DNA from: an uncultured Eubacteriales bacterium | Lineage (GTDB): Bacteria > Bacillota > Clostridia > Christensenellales > Aristaeellaceae | Assembly: GCA_900315585.1 (NCBI GenBank) | Contig: OMZP01000023.1 | Coordinates: 1 to 45,541, forward strand | Direction: 5' to 3' | DNA: 45,541 nucleotides | Shown here: piece after piece, positions 23,803-32,591 of the stretch | How positions within the stretch are numbered: the stretch's first letter is position 1 | How the letters are laid out: the number at the start of each line of letters is the position of its first letter | Program-made: the position numbers and the translations under genes | Notes under the pieces: model-generated | The model's input: only the letters and a program-made list of their open reading frames with translations | Told to the model about the DNA's origin: nothing | The model's database searches: none

Positions 23803-25167
23803 TTATTTCCCCACGCAAAAATCGCTGAACACCCGGTCAATCACGGCCTCAGTGGCGTTTTCGCCGGTGATCTCCGCGAGGGAGGCCAGGGCAAGGCGCA
23901 GGTCGATGGCGGCGGTGTCCAGGGGGAGGCCCTCCTCCACGGCCCGGGCCGCCAGCTCCAGGCTGTCCGCCGCGGACTTCGCCAGCTCGATGTGCCGCTG
24001 CACCGTCAGCACGCCGCCGCCCTCCTCGTCGGGGGCGACCCGCCGGGTCAATTCGTCCACCAGCGCGGCGATGCCCTCGCCGGTGCGGGCGGAAATTTCC
24101 AGGATCTTCGCGCCCGTCATATCCTTTAATGCTTGTGCGGTCAGCACAGGCTTCAAATCGCTCTTGTTCAGGCAGATCACCGCCCGATCGTCGGCGTTTT
24201 TCACCAGCTCCGCGTCGCCCGCGTCCAGGGCCTCCGCCGCGTCCAGCACGATCAGCACCACGTCGGCGCGCTCCGCGGCCCGCTGCGCCCGCTCTACGCC
24301 CAGCTTTTCGATGGGATCGCTGGTGTCCCGCTGGCCCGCCGTGTCGGAGAGCTCCGCCACCACGCCGCCCAGGCTGATCCGCTCGGTGAGCACGTCCCGG
24401 GTGGTGCCGGGAATGGCGGTGACGATGGCCCGCTCCTGGTTCAAAAGCGCGTTCATCAGCGAGGACTTGCCCACGTTGGGTCGCCCCGCCAGCACGATGG
24501 ACGCCCCCTCCCTGAGCACCCGGGCCCCCCGCTCGTCGCACTTGGCGCGAAGCTCTGAGAGGATGGCGCGCAGGTCCAAAACCACCTGCTCCGACGCCAC
24601 CTCCTCCTCCACCTCCTCCGGGAAGTCCGTGGAGGCCTCCAGCAGCGCCAGCACGCCGGTGAGCTTTTCCGACACGCCCTTCACGAAGGCAGACACGCCG
24701 CCCTCCAGCTGCCGGACGGAGGCCCGCGCCGCCGCCTCGCCCTGGGCGCCGATCAGCTGCATCACCGCCTCGGCGCGGCTCAGGTCGATGCGCCCGTTCA
24801 AAAAGGCCCTCTTGGTGAACTCCCCGGGTTGGGCCATCCGCGCGCCCAGCGCCAGGCACCGGGAAAGCACCGCCCCGGCGCTCACGCCGCCGCCGTGGCA
24901 GTGGATCTCCGCCACGTCCTCCCGGGTATAACTGCGGGGCGCGCGCATCAGCACGGCCATCACCTCGTCCAGGGTCCCGCCGTCTGCGTCCACACAGCGC
25001 CCGTACATCAATTCATGGCTTGCAAAACATTCCCGCGATTTCGCGGGAATGAACAGCTTCTGTAGAATGTCCTCCGCCTCGCCGCCGCTCAGGCGCACGA
25101 TGGCGATGCCGCCGACGCCGACGGGCGTGGCCAGGGCGGCGATGGTGTCATTATGGATTTCAAACAT
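23803..25167 (-). CDS. mnmE: tRNA modification GTPase MnmE
   Basis: A 454-residue GTPase that, with MnmG, installs the cmnm5 group on wobble uridine 34 of several tRNAs. The N-terminal tetrahydrofolate-binding domain starts DTIAALATPVGVGGIAIVRLSG. The G domain, inserted in the helical domain, has AGRPNVGKSSLMN (near residue 226), IPGTTRDVL, DTAGQRDT and NKSD, and the protein ends in the invariant FC(V/I)GK. In most Firmicutes mnmE sits on the other side of oriC next to mnmG and jag. Here it directly follows dnaN, and mnmG is not in the window. The ribosome binding site is weak. A perfect 10-bp inverted repeat lies inside the gene at 25028-25051. Confidence 0.96.
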   Translation of the reverse strand: MFEIHNDTIAALATPVGVGGIAIVRLSGGEAEDILQKLFIPAKSRECFASHELMYGRCVDADGGTLDEVMAVLMRAPRSYTREDVAEIHCHGGGVSAGAVLSRCLALGARMAQPGEFTKRAFLNGRIDLSRAEAVMQLIGAQGEAAARASVRQLEGGVSAFVKGVSEKLTGVLALLEASTDFPEEVEEEVASEQVVLDLRAILSELRAKCDERGARVLREGASIVLAGRPNVGKSSLMNALLNQERAIVTAIPGTTRDVLTERISLGGVVAELSDTAGQRDTSDPIEKLGVERAQRAAERADVVLIVLDAAEALDAGDAELVKNADDRAVICLNKSDLKPVLTAQALKDMTGAKILEISARTGEGIAALVDELTRRVAPDEEGGGVLTVQRHIELAKSAADSLELAARAVEEGLPLDTAAIDLRLALASLAEITGENATEAVIDRVFSDFCVGK

Positions 25168-25196
25168 TGCTTTCTATTGATGTCATACAGAAGATC

Positions 25197-25287
25197 AAGT
25201 GAGGAGTGAGGAGTTGGGAGTAAATAGTGCCGGTACTCAAAAACACTTTCTTTAACTCCTCACTCCACTCTCCACACTCCACACTCA
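25197..25287. repeat. Paired purine/pyrimidine tracts between dnaN and mnmE
   Basis: On the coding (minus) strand a GAGTGTGGAGTGTGGAGAG-type tract starts at the dnaN stop codon (25285-25252). The complementary CCAACTCCTCACTCCTCAC-type tract (25222-25198) lies shortly before mnmE. The pair can fold into a stem in a dnaN-mnmE transcript. Confidence 0.75.
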
Positions 25288-26397
25288 GTTCGTTGCTCCG
25301 GTCCTGACCGGCAGCACCAGGTGCACGTAGTCCGGATCGCCCAGGGGGGTGATGACGCAGGGGCTGATGGCGTTGTTCAGGTTGATCTCGATCTGGTCGC
25401 TGTCGATGAACCGCACCACGTCCGTCAGGTACTTCACGTTGAAGGCGATGTTCAGGTTCGCGCCCTCCTGCTGCACCTCCAGCTTCTCGTACACGTCGCC
25501 GATCTGGCTGTGGGCCTCGATGGCCATTTCGCCGTCCGCGATCTTCAGAATCAGCAGGTTGTTGTTGCCCTCCCGGGCGATCAGCGCGGCGCGGTCGATG
25601 CCCCGGCGGAAGGGCTCCAGTTCCACCACCACCTTGGTGGCGAACCGCGGCGGCAGGATCTGGCGATACTGCACGTACTCGCCCTCCACCAGGATCACGA
25701 AGATGTCCGTCTTCTCCAGCTTCAGATGCAGCTTGCCGCCGCCAAAGGACAGCGTGGCGAAGGCCTCCGGATCGTCGGAGAGGAGCTTTCCGATGTCGCC
25801 CACGGCCCGGCCGGGGATGATGGCGGAGAGCTTCTCCAGCACGTCGCCGCACTTCGCCCGCTTCAGCGCCAGGCGGAAGCCGTCCAGGGCCACCATGGTC
25901 ACGTCGCCGCCCGCGATCTCCAGCAGGCAGCCGGTCAACACCTCGCGCATGTCCTCCACGGCGATGGCGAACTCGGTCTTTTGGATCATGTCCTTGAGCA
26001 TGTCCTGGGGCAGGGAGATCTCCTTCTCGCCGCTGATGGCCGGCAGGGCGGGGTAGAGGTCCGCGTCCTGGCCGGAGATGTTCGTGCGGTTGCCGGAGCC
26101 GCGGATGGTGAACACAAAGCGTTCGTTCATGGTGATCTCGATGTCGCCTTCGGAGAGTCGGCGCACGATCTCGTTGAACAGCTTGCCGGGCACCACGCCG
26201 CGGCCGGGCTCGGTCACATAGGCCTCCATCCGGGTCACGATGGTGATGCGCTCGTCCGAACAGGTGAGGATCACCTCGTTCAGGTCCGTCTCCACCAGGA
26301 TGCCTTCCAGAATCTGGTTCGGCGTGCGGGTGGGCAGCGCCTTGGTGACGATTTGCAGCGCGTCGATCAGCGTCGCGGCTGAACAGGTGAACTTCAT
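25285..26397 (-). CDS. dnaN: DNA polymerase III beta subunit (sliding clamp)
   Basis: A 370-residue clamp protein that encircles DNA and tethers the polymerase. It starts MKFTCSAATLIDALQIVTKALP with the family phrase NQILEGILVET. Three similar domains of about 120 residues follow, and the third carries the GDPDYVHLVLPVR end typical of DnaN. The ATG at 26397 is set by AAAGGAGG. It follows dnaA on the same strand after 180 bp that hold the proposed origin. recF, usually the next gene, is absent; mnmE follows instead. Confidence 0.97.
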   Translation of the reverse strand: MKFTCSAATLIDALQIVTKALPTRTPNQILEGILVETDLNEVILTCSDERITIVTRMEAYVTEPGRGVVPGKLFNEIVRRLSEGDIEITMNERFVFTIRGSGNRTNISGQDADLYPALPAISGEKEISLPQDMLKDMIQKTEFAIAVEDMREVLTGCLLEIAGGDVTMVALDGFRLALKRAKCGDVLEKLSAIIPGRAVGDIGKLLSDDPEAFATLSFGGGKLHLKLEKTDIFVILVEGEYVQYRQILPPRFATKVVVELEPFRRGIDRAALIAREGNNNLLILKIADGEMAIEAHSQIGDVYEKLEVQQEGANLNIAFNVKYLTDVVRFIDSDQIEINLNNAISPCVITPLGDPDYVHLVLPVRTGATN

Positions 26398-26435
26398 ATC
26401 GGTTTCCTCCTTTGTGGCTCGCGCCCGTTACAGGG

Positions 26436-26593
26436 ACTATTATTATCCTATATAAATCTTTGTAGTTGTAGTAGTAGGGGCTGTGGATACGGTGGACAAC
26501 CGCCGAAAACCGCGCTGTCGCGGGGCTTTTCCCGTCCACAGGGGCTGTGGAAAAGGGCGGGTTTTGTCCACACGGGGTCAGTTGTTTTCCACA
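26436..26593. other. Replication origin (oriC): DnaA boxes, DnaA-trio and AT-rich unwinding region
   Basis: Six DnaA-box-like sites cluster in the dnaA-dnaN gap and the dnaA end: TGTGGATAC (26482), GGTGGACAA (26491), CCGTCCACA (26532), TGTGGAAAA (26546), TTGTCCACA (26564) and TTTTCCACA (26585). Next to the first box is a short GC run (26478-26481), then TAG triplets at 26475, 26472 and 26469, TTG at 26466 and TAG at 26463, then an AT-rich stretch (26436-26462). Read 3' to 5' from the box this is GAT-GAT-GAT-GTT-GAT, the DnaA-trio arrangement described for the Bacillus subtilis basal unwinding system. The site is predicted, not tested. Confidence 0.82.
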
Positions 26594-27900
26594 AAGCCCT
26601 TCAGCTCCTCCACCTTCTTCTTAAAGGCGAAGTCCGATTCCATGGCCTCGGACACCTTGTCGCAGCCGTGGAGCACGGTGGTGTGGTCCCGTCCGCCGAA
26701 GGCGCGGCCGATGGCGTTGGTGGACAGGGCGGTCATGCTGCGGCAGAGGTACATGGCCACCTGCCGGGGCAGGGCGATGTCCTGGCTGCGCTTCTTGCCG
26801 GTCAGGTCCTCCGAGGTGAGGTTGTACTGCCGGGCCACCACCTCGATGATCAGCTCCGCCGTCACGGCCCGCGTCGCCTGCGCGCCGATGCGCCCGGCCA
26901 GGGCGGTCCGCGCCAGCTCCAGGAAAATGGGCTGGTCCAGCAGCTCCGCGTGGGCGTTCAGGTTGGTCAGGCAGCCCTCCAGCTCGCGGATGTTGGAATT
27001 GACGCTCTGGGCGATGTAGTCGATCACGTCCTCCGGCACGTCGATGCCCATTTCCTCCGCCTTCTGGCGCAGGATGGCCACCCGGGTCTCGTAGTCCGGC
27101 TTCTGGATGTCCACGGTCAGGCCCCACTCAAACCGGGAGCGCAGGCGCTCCTCGATCTCCGGCAGCTCCCTGGGCGGCCGGTCGGAGGCGATGATGATCT
27201 GCTTGTGGTTGTCGTGCAGGCTGTTGAAGGTGTGGAAGAATTCCTCCTGGGTCGTCTTGGTCTTGGACAGGAACTGCACGTCGTCCACCATCAGCACGTC
27301 CACGCCCCGCAGCTTCGAGCGCAGGGCGCTGGTGTTCTTGTGGGCGATGCCCTCGATGAGCGCGTTGGTCATGGCCTCGCTGGTCATCAAAAGCACGTGC
27401 ATCCGGGGGTTTTCCCGCTTGATGTAATTGCCGATGGCGTTGATCAGATGGGTCTTTCCAAGACCCACGCCGCCGTAGATGAACAGCGGGTTGTAGGCGT
27501 CGCCGGGGGTCTGGGCCACGGCCAGGGAGGTGGCGTAGGCCAGGTTGTTGGAGGGGCCCACGATGAAGTTTTCAAAGGTGTACTTTTCGTTCAGTTGGGC
27601 GGGCGTCTGCTTGTCCACGATGCGGGCGATGTCGCTCTCCGGATAATATTCCAGCTCATAGCGCCGGCCAAACACCACCGGCACCATGCTGTAGAGCATC
27701 GTGCCGTAACGCTGCTTCATGTGGGTTAGGTTGAAGCTGTTGTCGCCGCTGATGTACAGCGTGTCCGACGACACGGCATACAGCTTCAGCGGCTTGATGA
27801 ACATGTCAAAGAAGGGGCGCTGAGCCGAATTCTCCAGCGTCTCCTCGATCATATGGATCAGTCGATCCCATTTCGCCTTGTCTTCAGGCGTATAATTCAT
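26578..27900 (-). CDS. dnaA: Chromosomal replication initiator protein DnaA
   Basis: A 440-residue AAA+ initiator that binds DnaA boxes and melts oriC. Domain I (residues about 1-90) carries the WDRLIHMIEE start and a partner-binding surface. Domain II is very short. The AAA+ domain III contains Walker A GGVGLGKTH (near 145), Walker B MVDDVQFLS and an ASDRPPREL sensor segment. Domain IV ends in the DNA-binding signature GRDHTTVLHGCDKV (near 400). The ATG at 27900 is chosen for its GGAGG 7 nt upstream; a TTG or ATG farther up has no ribosome binding site. A perfect DnaA box follows its promoter, suggesting autoregulation. Confidence 0.97.
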   Translation of the reverse strand: MNYTPEDKAKWDRLIHMIEETLENSAQRPFFDMFIKPLKLYAVSSDTLYISGDNSFNLTHMKQRYGTMLYSMVPVVFGRRYELEYYPESDIARIVDKQTPAQLNEKYTFENFIVGPSNNLAYATSLAVAQTPGDAYNPLFIYGGVGLGKTHLINAIGNYIKRENPRMHVLLMTSEAMTNALIEGIAHKNTSALRSKLRGVDVLMVDDVQFLSKTKTTQEEFFHTFNSLHDNHKQIIIASDRPPRELPEIEERLRSRFEWGLTVDIQKPDYETRVAILRQKAEEMGIDVPEDVIDYIAQSVNSNIRELEGCLTNLNAHAELLDQPIFLELARTALAGRIGAQATRAVTAELIIEVVARQYNLTSEDLTGKKRSQDIALPRQVAMYLCRSMTALSTNAIGRAFGGRDHTTVLHGCDKVSEAMESDFAFKKKVEELKGFVENN

Positions 27901-27953
27901 ACGGTTTCCTCCGTCCACGCCGCGCCCTTTCCACAGGGGCAGGATACACAGGC

Positions 27954-28003
27954 TGTGGATAACATATCAGTCTTATTGTAGCATTCAGGGTTCCAAAAGT
28001 CCA
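27954..28003 (-). promoter_or_regulatory. dnaA promoter with a consensus DnaA box
   Basis: On the minus strand TGGACT (28003-27998), 17 nt, then TACAAT (27980-27975) preceded by TGC, an extended -10 promoter. Thirteen nt past the -10 is a perfect DnaA box, TTATCCACA (27962-27954), and a weaker one, CTTTCCACA, is seen near 27927 on the plus strand. Binding of DnaA there would repress its own gene. Confidence 0.65.
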
Positions 28004-28142
28004 TAGATGGCGCGTTAAAGCGCGTTTTTTGTCAAAATGGCGGCGGGTCCGGGCGCGGTGGAAAGGCGGTGGAAGGCGGGCACGCACGTATATACTGTGG
28101 CCCAAAAACCGGATTTTACTGGTTTTGGAAATATTTATTTGG

Positions 28143-28181
28143 AAAAATGTGAAATGGGGACGGTTCTCATTTCACATTTTT
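28143..28181. repeat. Perfect 14-bp hairpin with GGGGACGGTTCTC core
   Basis: AAAAATGTGAAATG and CATTTCACATTTTT enclose the 11-nt loop GGGACGGTTCT. A second copy with a shorter stem is at 12638-12664. Core and stem resemble REP-type palindromes mobilised by RAYT transposases, but no such gene is in the window. On the plus strand a long T-run follows, so it may also terminate transcription. Confidence 0.7.
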
Positions 28182-28233
28182 GTTTTTTTTGGTGGGGTCG
28201 AGGGGAATGGATATGGCGGATAAATGATCGTCC

Positions 28234-28347
28234 GGCAGGGTCGAGGGGGAATTTCCGGCACAAGTATCTCGCGGCCAATTTGAATGGAAATGACGCGGGA
28301 ATTGGCCGCTCGATAAAAGTGCCTTGAAATTCCCCTTCGACCCCGCC
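28234..28347. repeat. Large imperfect inverted repeat upstream of dnaA
   Basis: The left arm 28234-28280 and right arm 28300-28347 are complementary over about 47 bp with a few mismatches, enclosing a 19-nt loop. The outer ends are GGCAGGGTCGAGGGGGAAT and its complement. A third, partial copy of the outer arm (GGGGTCGAGGGGAAT) lies just before, at 28194-28208. No coding capacity is seen. It could be a MITE or a structured RNA. Confidence 0.75.
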
Positions 28348-28404
28348 TGTGTGGGCGGATTATGTGAGATGGGGAAGGATTATTGGAGGCGTGTAGTGCC
28401 GAAT

Positions 28405-28499
28405 GAGGTCGTTTTCCATATCAGCGGACGCCATGAATGGCGTCCCTACGAAAACCGCATACCTTGATCGCTGCTCCCCATCGGAAAAGGCGGCCTGCA
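28405..28499. repeat. Fragments of dispersed repeats before the murG terminator
   Basis: A partial family B end (ATGAGGTCGTT, 28403-28413), the palindrome GGACGCCATGAATGGCGTCC (28426-28445) followed by CTACG, and a GGAAAAGGCGGCCTGCA core (28483-28499) shared with 12744-12830. No gene is supported between dnaA and murG. Confidence 0.7.
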
Positions 28500-28521
28500 T
28501 AAACACCCCGTTCCCCTTTCC

Positions 28522-28562
28522 AAAAACAAAGCTTTCCGATCATCCATGACAATCGGAAAGCT
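28522..28562 (-). terminator. Rho-independent terminator of murG
   Basis: On the minus strand AGCTTTCCGAT (28562-28552) pairs with ATCGGAAAGCT (28541-28530 region) and is followed by TTGTTTTT. It begins 15 nt after the murG stop codon. Confidence 0.88.
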
Positions 28563-28576
28563 CCATAAAACCCTAT

Positions 28577-29644
28577 TTATTTCTTCGCAAACTTATAAAT
28601 CTGCTCCAGCACGGCGTCGATGCCGTTGCCGGTGGGCTCGGTGGCCATGGCCTCGTACAGCGCGCCGCGGTCGTGATACAGCGCCTCCACGGCGTCCACC
28701 AGGCTGTCGGGGGTCATGTTCTCCTGCAGGAGCACGTGGCTGAACCCGCGGCTGCGGAAGGACTCGGCGTTTAAAAGCTGGTCGCCGCGGCTGGCGCCCT
28801 TGGGGTAGGGGATCAGCAGGGCGGGCTTCCGCGCCGCCAGGATCTCGCACAGGGCGTTGGCTCCGGCGCGGGACACCAGTATGTCGGCGCAGGCGTAGGC
28901 GTCGGCCATCTCCTCGTTCAGGTATTCCCGCTGGCAGTAGTTCGAGTCTCCCTCGTGCACGTCGTTCAGGTTGCCCTTGCCGCACAGATGCAGCACCTGG
29001 AAGTTCTCGGTGAGCCGGGGCAGCGCCTGCCACACGGCCTGGTTGATGGCCTGGGCTCCGCTGGAGCCGCCCACCACCATCAGCACCGGCCGGCTGTCGT
29101 TGAAGGCGAAGCGCCGGCGGCCCTGGATCTTGTCGCCCCGGAGGATCTCCGGGCGGATGGGGGAGCCGGTGTGCACGCCCTTGCCCTTGGCGTATTTCAC
29201 CGCCTCCGGGAAGTTGCAGCACTGCACGCTGGTGAAGGGCAGGCACAGCTTGTTGGCCAGGCCCGGGGACATGTCGGATTCGTGGGTGACCACCGGCACG
29301 CCGTTCAGCCTCGCGCCGTACACCACCGGCACGGACACAAAGCCGCCCTTGGCAAACACCACGTCCGGCTTCAGCCGCTTGATCAGCCGCCTGGACTGGC
29401 CCACGCCCTTGATGACCCGGAAGGGGTCGGAGAAGTTCTTCAAATCGAAATATCGGCGCAGCTTGCCCACGGAGATGGCGTGAAAGGTCACGCCCGGAAC
29501 CCGGGAAATCAGCGTTTCTTCGGCGCTGTTGGCGCCGCCGATGTAGTGAACCTCCCAGCCGTCGGCCTGCAATCGGGGTATCAGCGCCAGGTTCGGCGTG
29601 ACATGGCCCGCGGTGCCGCCGCCCGTCAGAACGATTTTCTTCAA
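28577..29644 (-). CDS. murG: UDP-GlcNAc:undecaprenyl-pyrophosphoryl-MurNAc-pentapeptide transferase
   Basis: A 355-residue peripheral membrane glycosyltransferase that converts lipid I to lipid II on the inner face of the membrane. The N-terminal TGGGTAGHVTPN loop, the HESDMSPGLANKL segment, the GGSSGAQAINQ loop and the C-terminal SRAGANALCEI nucleotide-sugar motif are all intact. The start is taken as TTG at 29644 because GGAGGG lies 8 nt before it. The ATG at 29659 would overlap that ribosome binding site and has none of its own. murG is normally in the division and cell-wall cluster; here it stands alone with its own terminator, so it could be a second copy. Confidence 0.94.
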   Translation of the reverse strand: MKKIVLTGGGTAGHVTPNLALIPRLQADGWEVHYIGGANSAEETLISRVPGVTFHAISVGKLRRYFDLKNFSDPFRVIKGVGQSRRLIKRLKPDVVFAKGGFVSVPVVYGARLNGVPVVTHESDMSPGLANKLCLPFTSVQCCNFPEAVKYAKGKGVHTGSPIRPEILRGDKIQGRRRFAFNDSRPVLMVVGGSSGAQAINQAVWQALPRLTENFQVLHLCGKGNLNDVHEGDSNYCQREYLNEEMADAYACADILVSRAGANALCEILAARKPALLIPYPKGASRGDQLLNAESFRSRGFSHVLLQENMTPDSLVDAVEALYHDRGALYEAMATEPTGNGIDAVLEQIYKFAKK

Positions 29645-29770
29645 ATTGAAGCCCTCCATTGGGTTGGATGTTTATAAACAGACTGCATAATTATTCAGCC
29701 TATTCCTATTCATGCGCATTATAGCCCAGTCAGGTGTATTCGCCTTTACCTCGGCGTTAAAAATGAGGTA

Positions 29771-29848
29771 AAAAAGAGAGTGGAGAGTGACAGGCATTCT
29801 CAACTCCTCACTCCACTCTCCACACTCATAATCCTCTCCACACTCTTA
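29771..29848. repeat. Paired purine/pyrimidine tracts between murG and dnaX
   Basis: AGAGAGTGGAGAGTGAC (29774-29790) is followed within 10 nt by complementary CTCCTCACTCCACTCTCC (29804-29821) and a second CTCTCCACACTC copy. The genes on either side are divergent, so this lies in the shared promoter region. A TACAAT at 29882-29887 is a candidate -10 for dnaX. Confidence 0.65.
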
Positions 29849-29918
29849 AAATTCCCCCTTTTGTTTTTTGTCGAAATAAGGTACAATACAATATAGAAGC
29901 TTCCCGGGAGGAATCGAC

Positions 29919-31496
<1,578 letters not shown>

Positions 31497-31499
<3 letters not shown>

Positions 31500-31733
31500 A
31501 GAGTGAGGAATGAGGAATGAGGAGTGAGGAATGAGGAGTGAGGAATGAGGAATTGTGGTACAAATCCTTTCGGATTTGATTGATTAAAGGGGAACCGCAT
31601 TGCCACGGTCTTCGGCCTCCCGGAAACAAGGACGGACGCCATGAATGGCGTCCCTACGGGCATCTTTGTAACCACTTCCACTATTCCTATTACCTATTCC
31701 CCCAGTTCTCTCAACTCCCCATTCCCCTGTAGA
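31497..31733. repeat. Paired tracts and repeats between dnaX and the RadC-like gene
   Basis: A long GAGTGAGGAATGAGGAATG tract (31500-31553) starts at the dnaX stop codon. It is followed by a CAAATCCTTTCGGATTTG hairpin (31562-31579), the palindrome GGACGCCATGAATGGCGTCC (31634-31653), and a pyrimidine tract (31678-31731) complementary to the first. No gene is supported. Confidence 0.75.
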
Positions 31734-31759
31734 TCAATGAACAAAAGGATGGTGTCGTT

Positions 31760-32503
31760 ATGTCCAAGCCGCGCCTCGTCTGGGAGGGGCATCGCCAGCG
31801 CCTGCGGCAGCGCATGGAGCGCGAGGGCTGGGACGCGCTGCGGCCCCATGAGATGGTGGAGCTGGTGCTGAACCACGCCGTGCCCCGGCAGAACCTGTCG
31901 GACCTGGCCCGCGCCCTGGTGGAGCGGTTCGGATCGGTGGGCGGGGTGTTCGCCGCGGACAGGGCGGCGCTGCTGGCCGTGGAGGGCATGACGGAGACCC
32001 TGGCGGAGTGGGTTTGCCTCACCGGCGAACTGATGCGGGCCTACCATGACCTCCAGGCCGAGACGGACCTGCGCCTGAGCTGCTACCAGGAGGTGCTGGC
32101 CTTCCTGAAGCCCCGGCTGGCGGGACGGACGGAGGCGGGACTCTGGGCGCTCTACGCCGACTTTGACTTCAACTTCATTACCTACACGGACTTCGGCGCG
32201 GTCTCGGACTGCTTCGACGCCCCGGTGGCCCGGCGGCTGCTGGCCGAGGCCGTGGGCCTCGGCGCCCGCTACGCCTACCTGGTGCGGCTGACCGGCGGTG
32301 CCCCGGCCCTGCCCGAGGAGGGGGAGCTCGCCCGGCTCCAGGCCCTGGCCGAGACCCTCCGGGCCGCCGACGTGGTGCTGGTGGACTACGTGCTGGCGGG
32401 GCGGGACGCCTTCCTCAGCCTCCGGGCCGAGGGTCGGCTGTGGGAGGAAGCGGAGGGCGAAAGGACCGCCGCGCTCCGGGAAGAGTATTTGGGAGAGAGT
32501 TGA
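31760..32503 (+). CDS. RadC family protein lacking the JAMM metal site
   Basis: A 247-residue protein with the RadC/UPF0758 layout. An N-terminal helix-hairpin-helix region (residues about 10-90, HEMVELVLNHAVPRQNLSDLAR and a FGSVGGVF phrase) is followed by a JAB/MPN-like domain (about 110-235). In ordinary RadC proteins the second domain contains HNHPSG followed by S-x2-D. Here the aligned segment reads RLTGGAPALPEEGEL, so both metal histidines and the serine/aspartate pair are missing, while the later L-x-D-Y-V-L-A-G strand is kept. It is probably not a metalloprotease. RadC function is itself unsettled. The ribosome binding site is AAAGGA at 31744-31749. Confidence 0.75.
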   Translation: MSKPRLVWEGHRQRLRQRMEREGWDALRPHEMVELVLNHAVPRQNLSDLARALVERFGSVGGVFAADRAALLAVEGMTETLAEWVCLTGELMRAYHDLQAETDLRLSCYQEVLAFLKPRLAGRTEAGLWALYADFDFNFITYTDFGAVSDCFDAPVARRLLAEAVGLGARYAYLVRLTGGAPALPEEGELARLQALAETLRAADVVLVDYVLAGRDAFLSLRAEGRLWEEAEGERTAALREEYLGES

Positions 32504-32557
32504 GAGTTTAGAGCCAAGAGTTTAGAGATACCGGTATTGTATTTCATGCCTCTGAGC

Positions 32558-32575
32558 ATACTGTGAAAACAGTAT
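32558..32575. promoter_or_regulatory. Perfect inverted repeat before the 145-residue protein gene
   Basis: ATACTGT-GAAA-ACAGTAT is a perfect 7-4-7 inverted repeat lying directly before the TTGGAGG ribosome binding site. It may be an operator or a small RNA hairpin covering the translation start. No convincing -35/-10 pair with standard spacing was found around it. Confidence 0.55.
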
Positions 32576-32591
32576 TCTTGGAGGTGTTTTT

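Noticed and set aside
28005..28026. Terminator GCGCG-TTAAA-GCGCG-TTTTTT on the plus strand upstream of dnaA
   Set aside because: The stem is only 4-5 bp and no plus-strand gene is upstream for it to serve, so it was left unannotated.
29645..29918. SRP RNA gene before dnaX, as in many Firmicutes
   Set aside because: No GGAA/GNAR-type SRP Alu or S-domain core is seen. The gap holds tracts and promoter sequence only.
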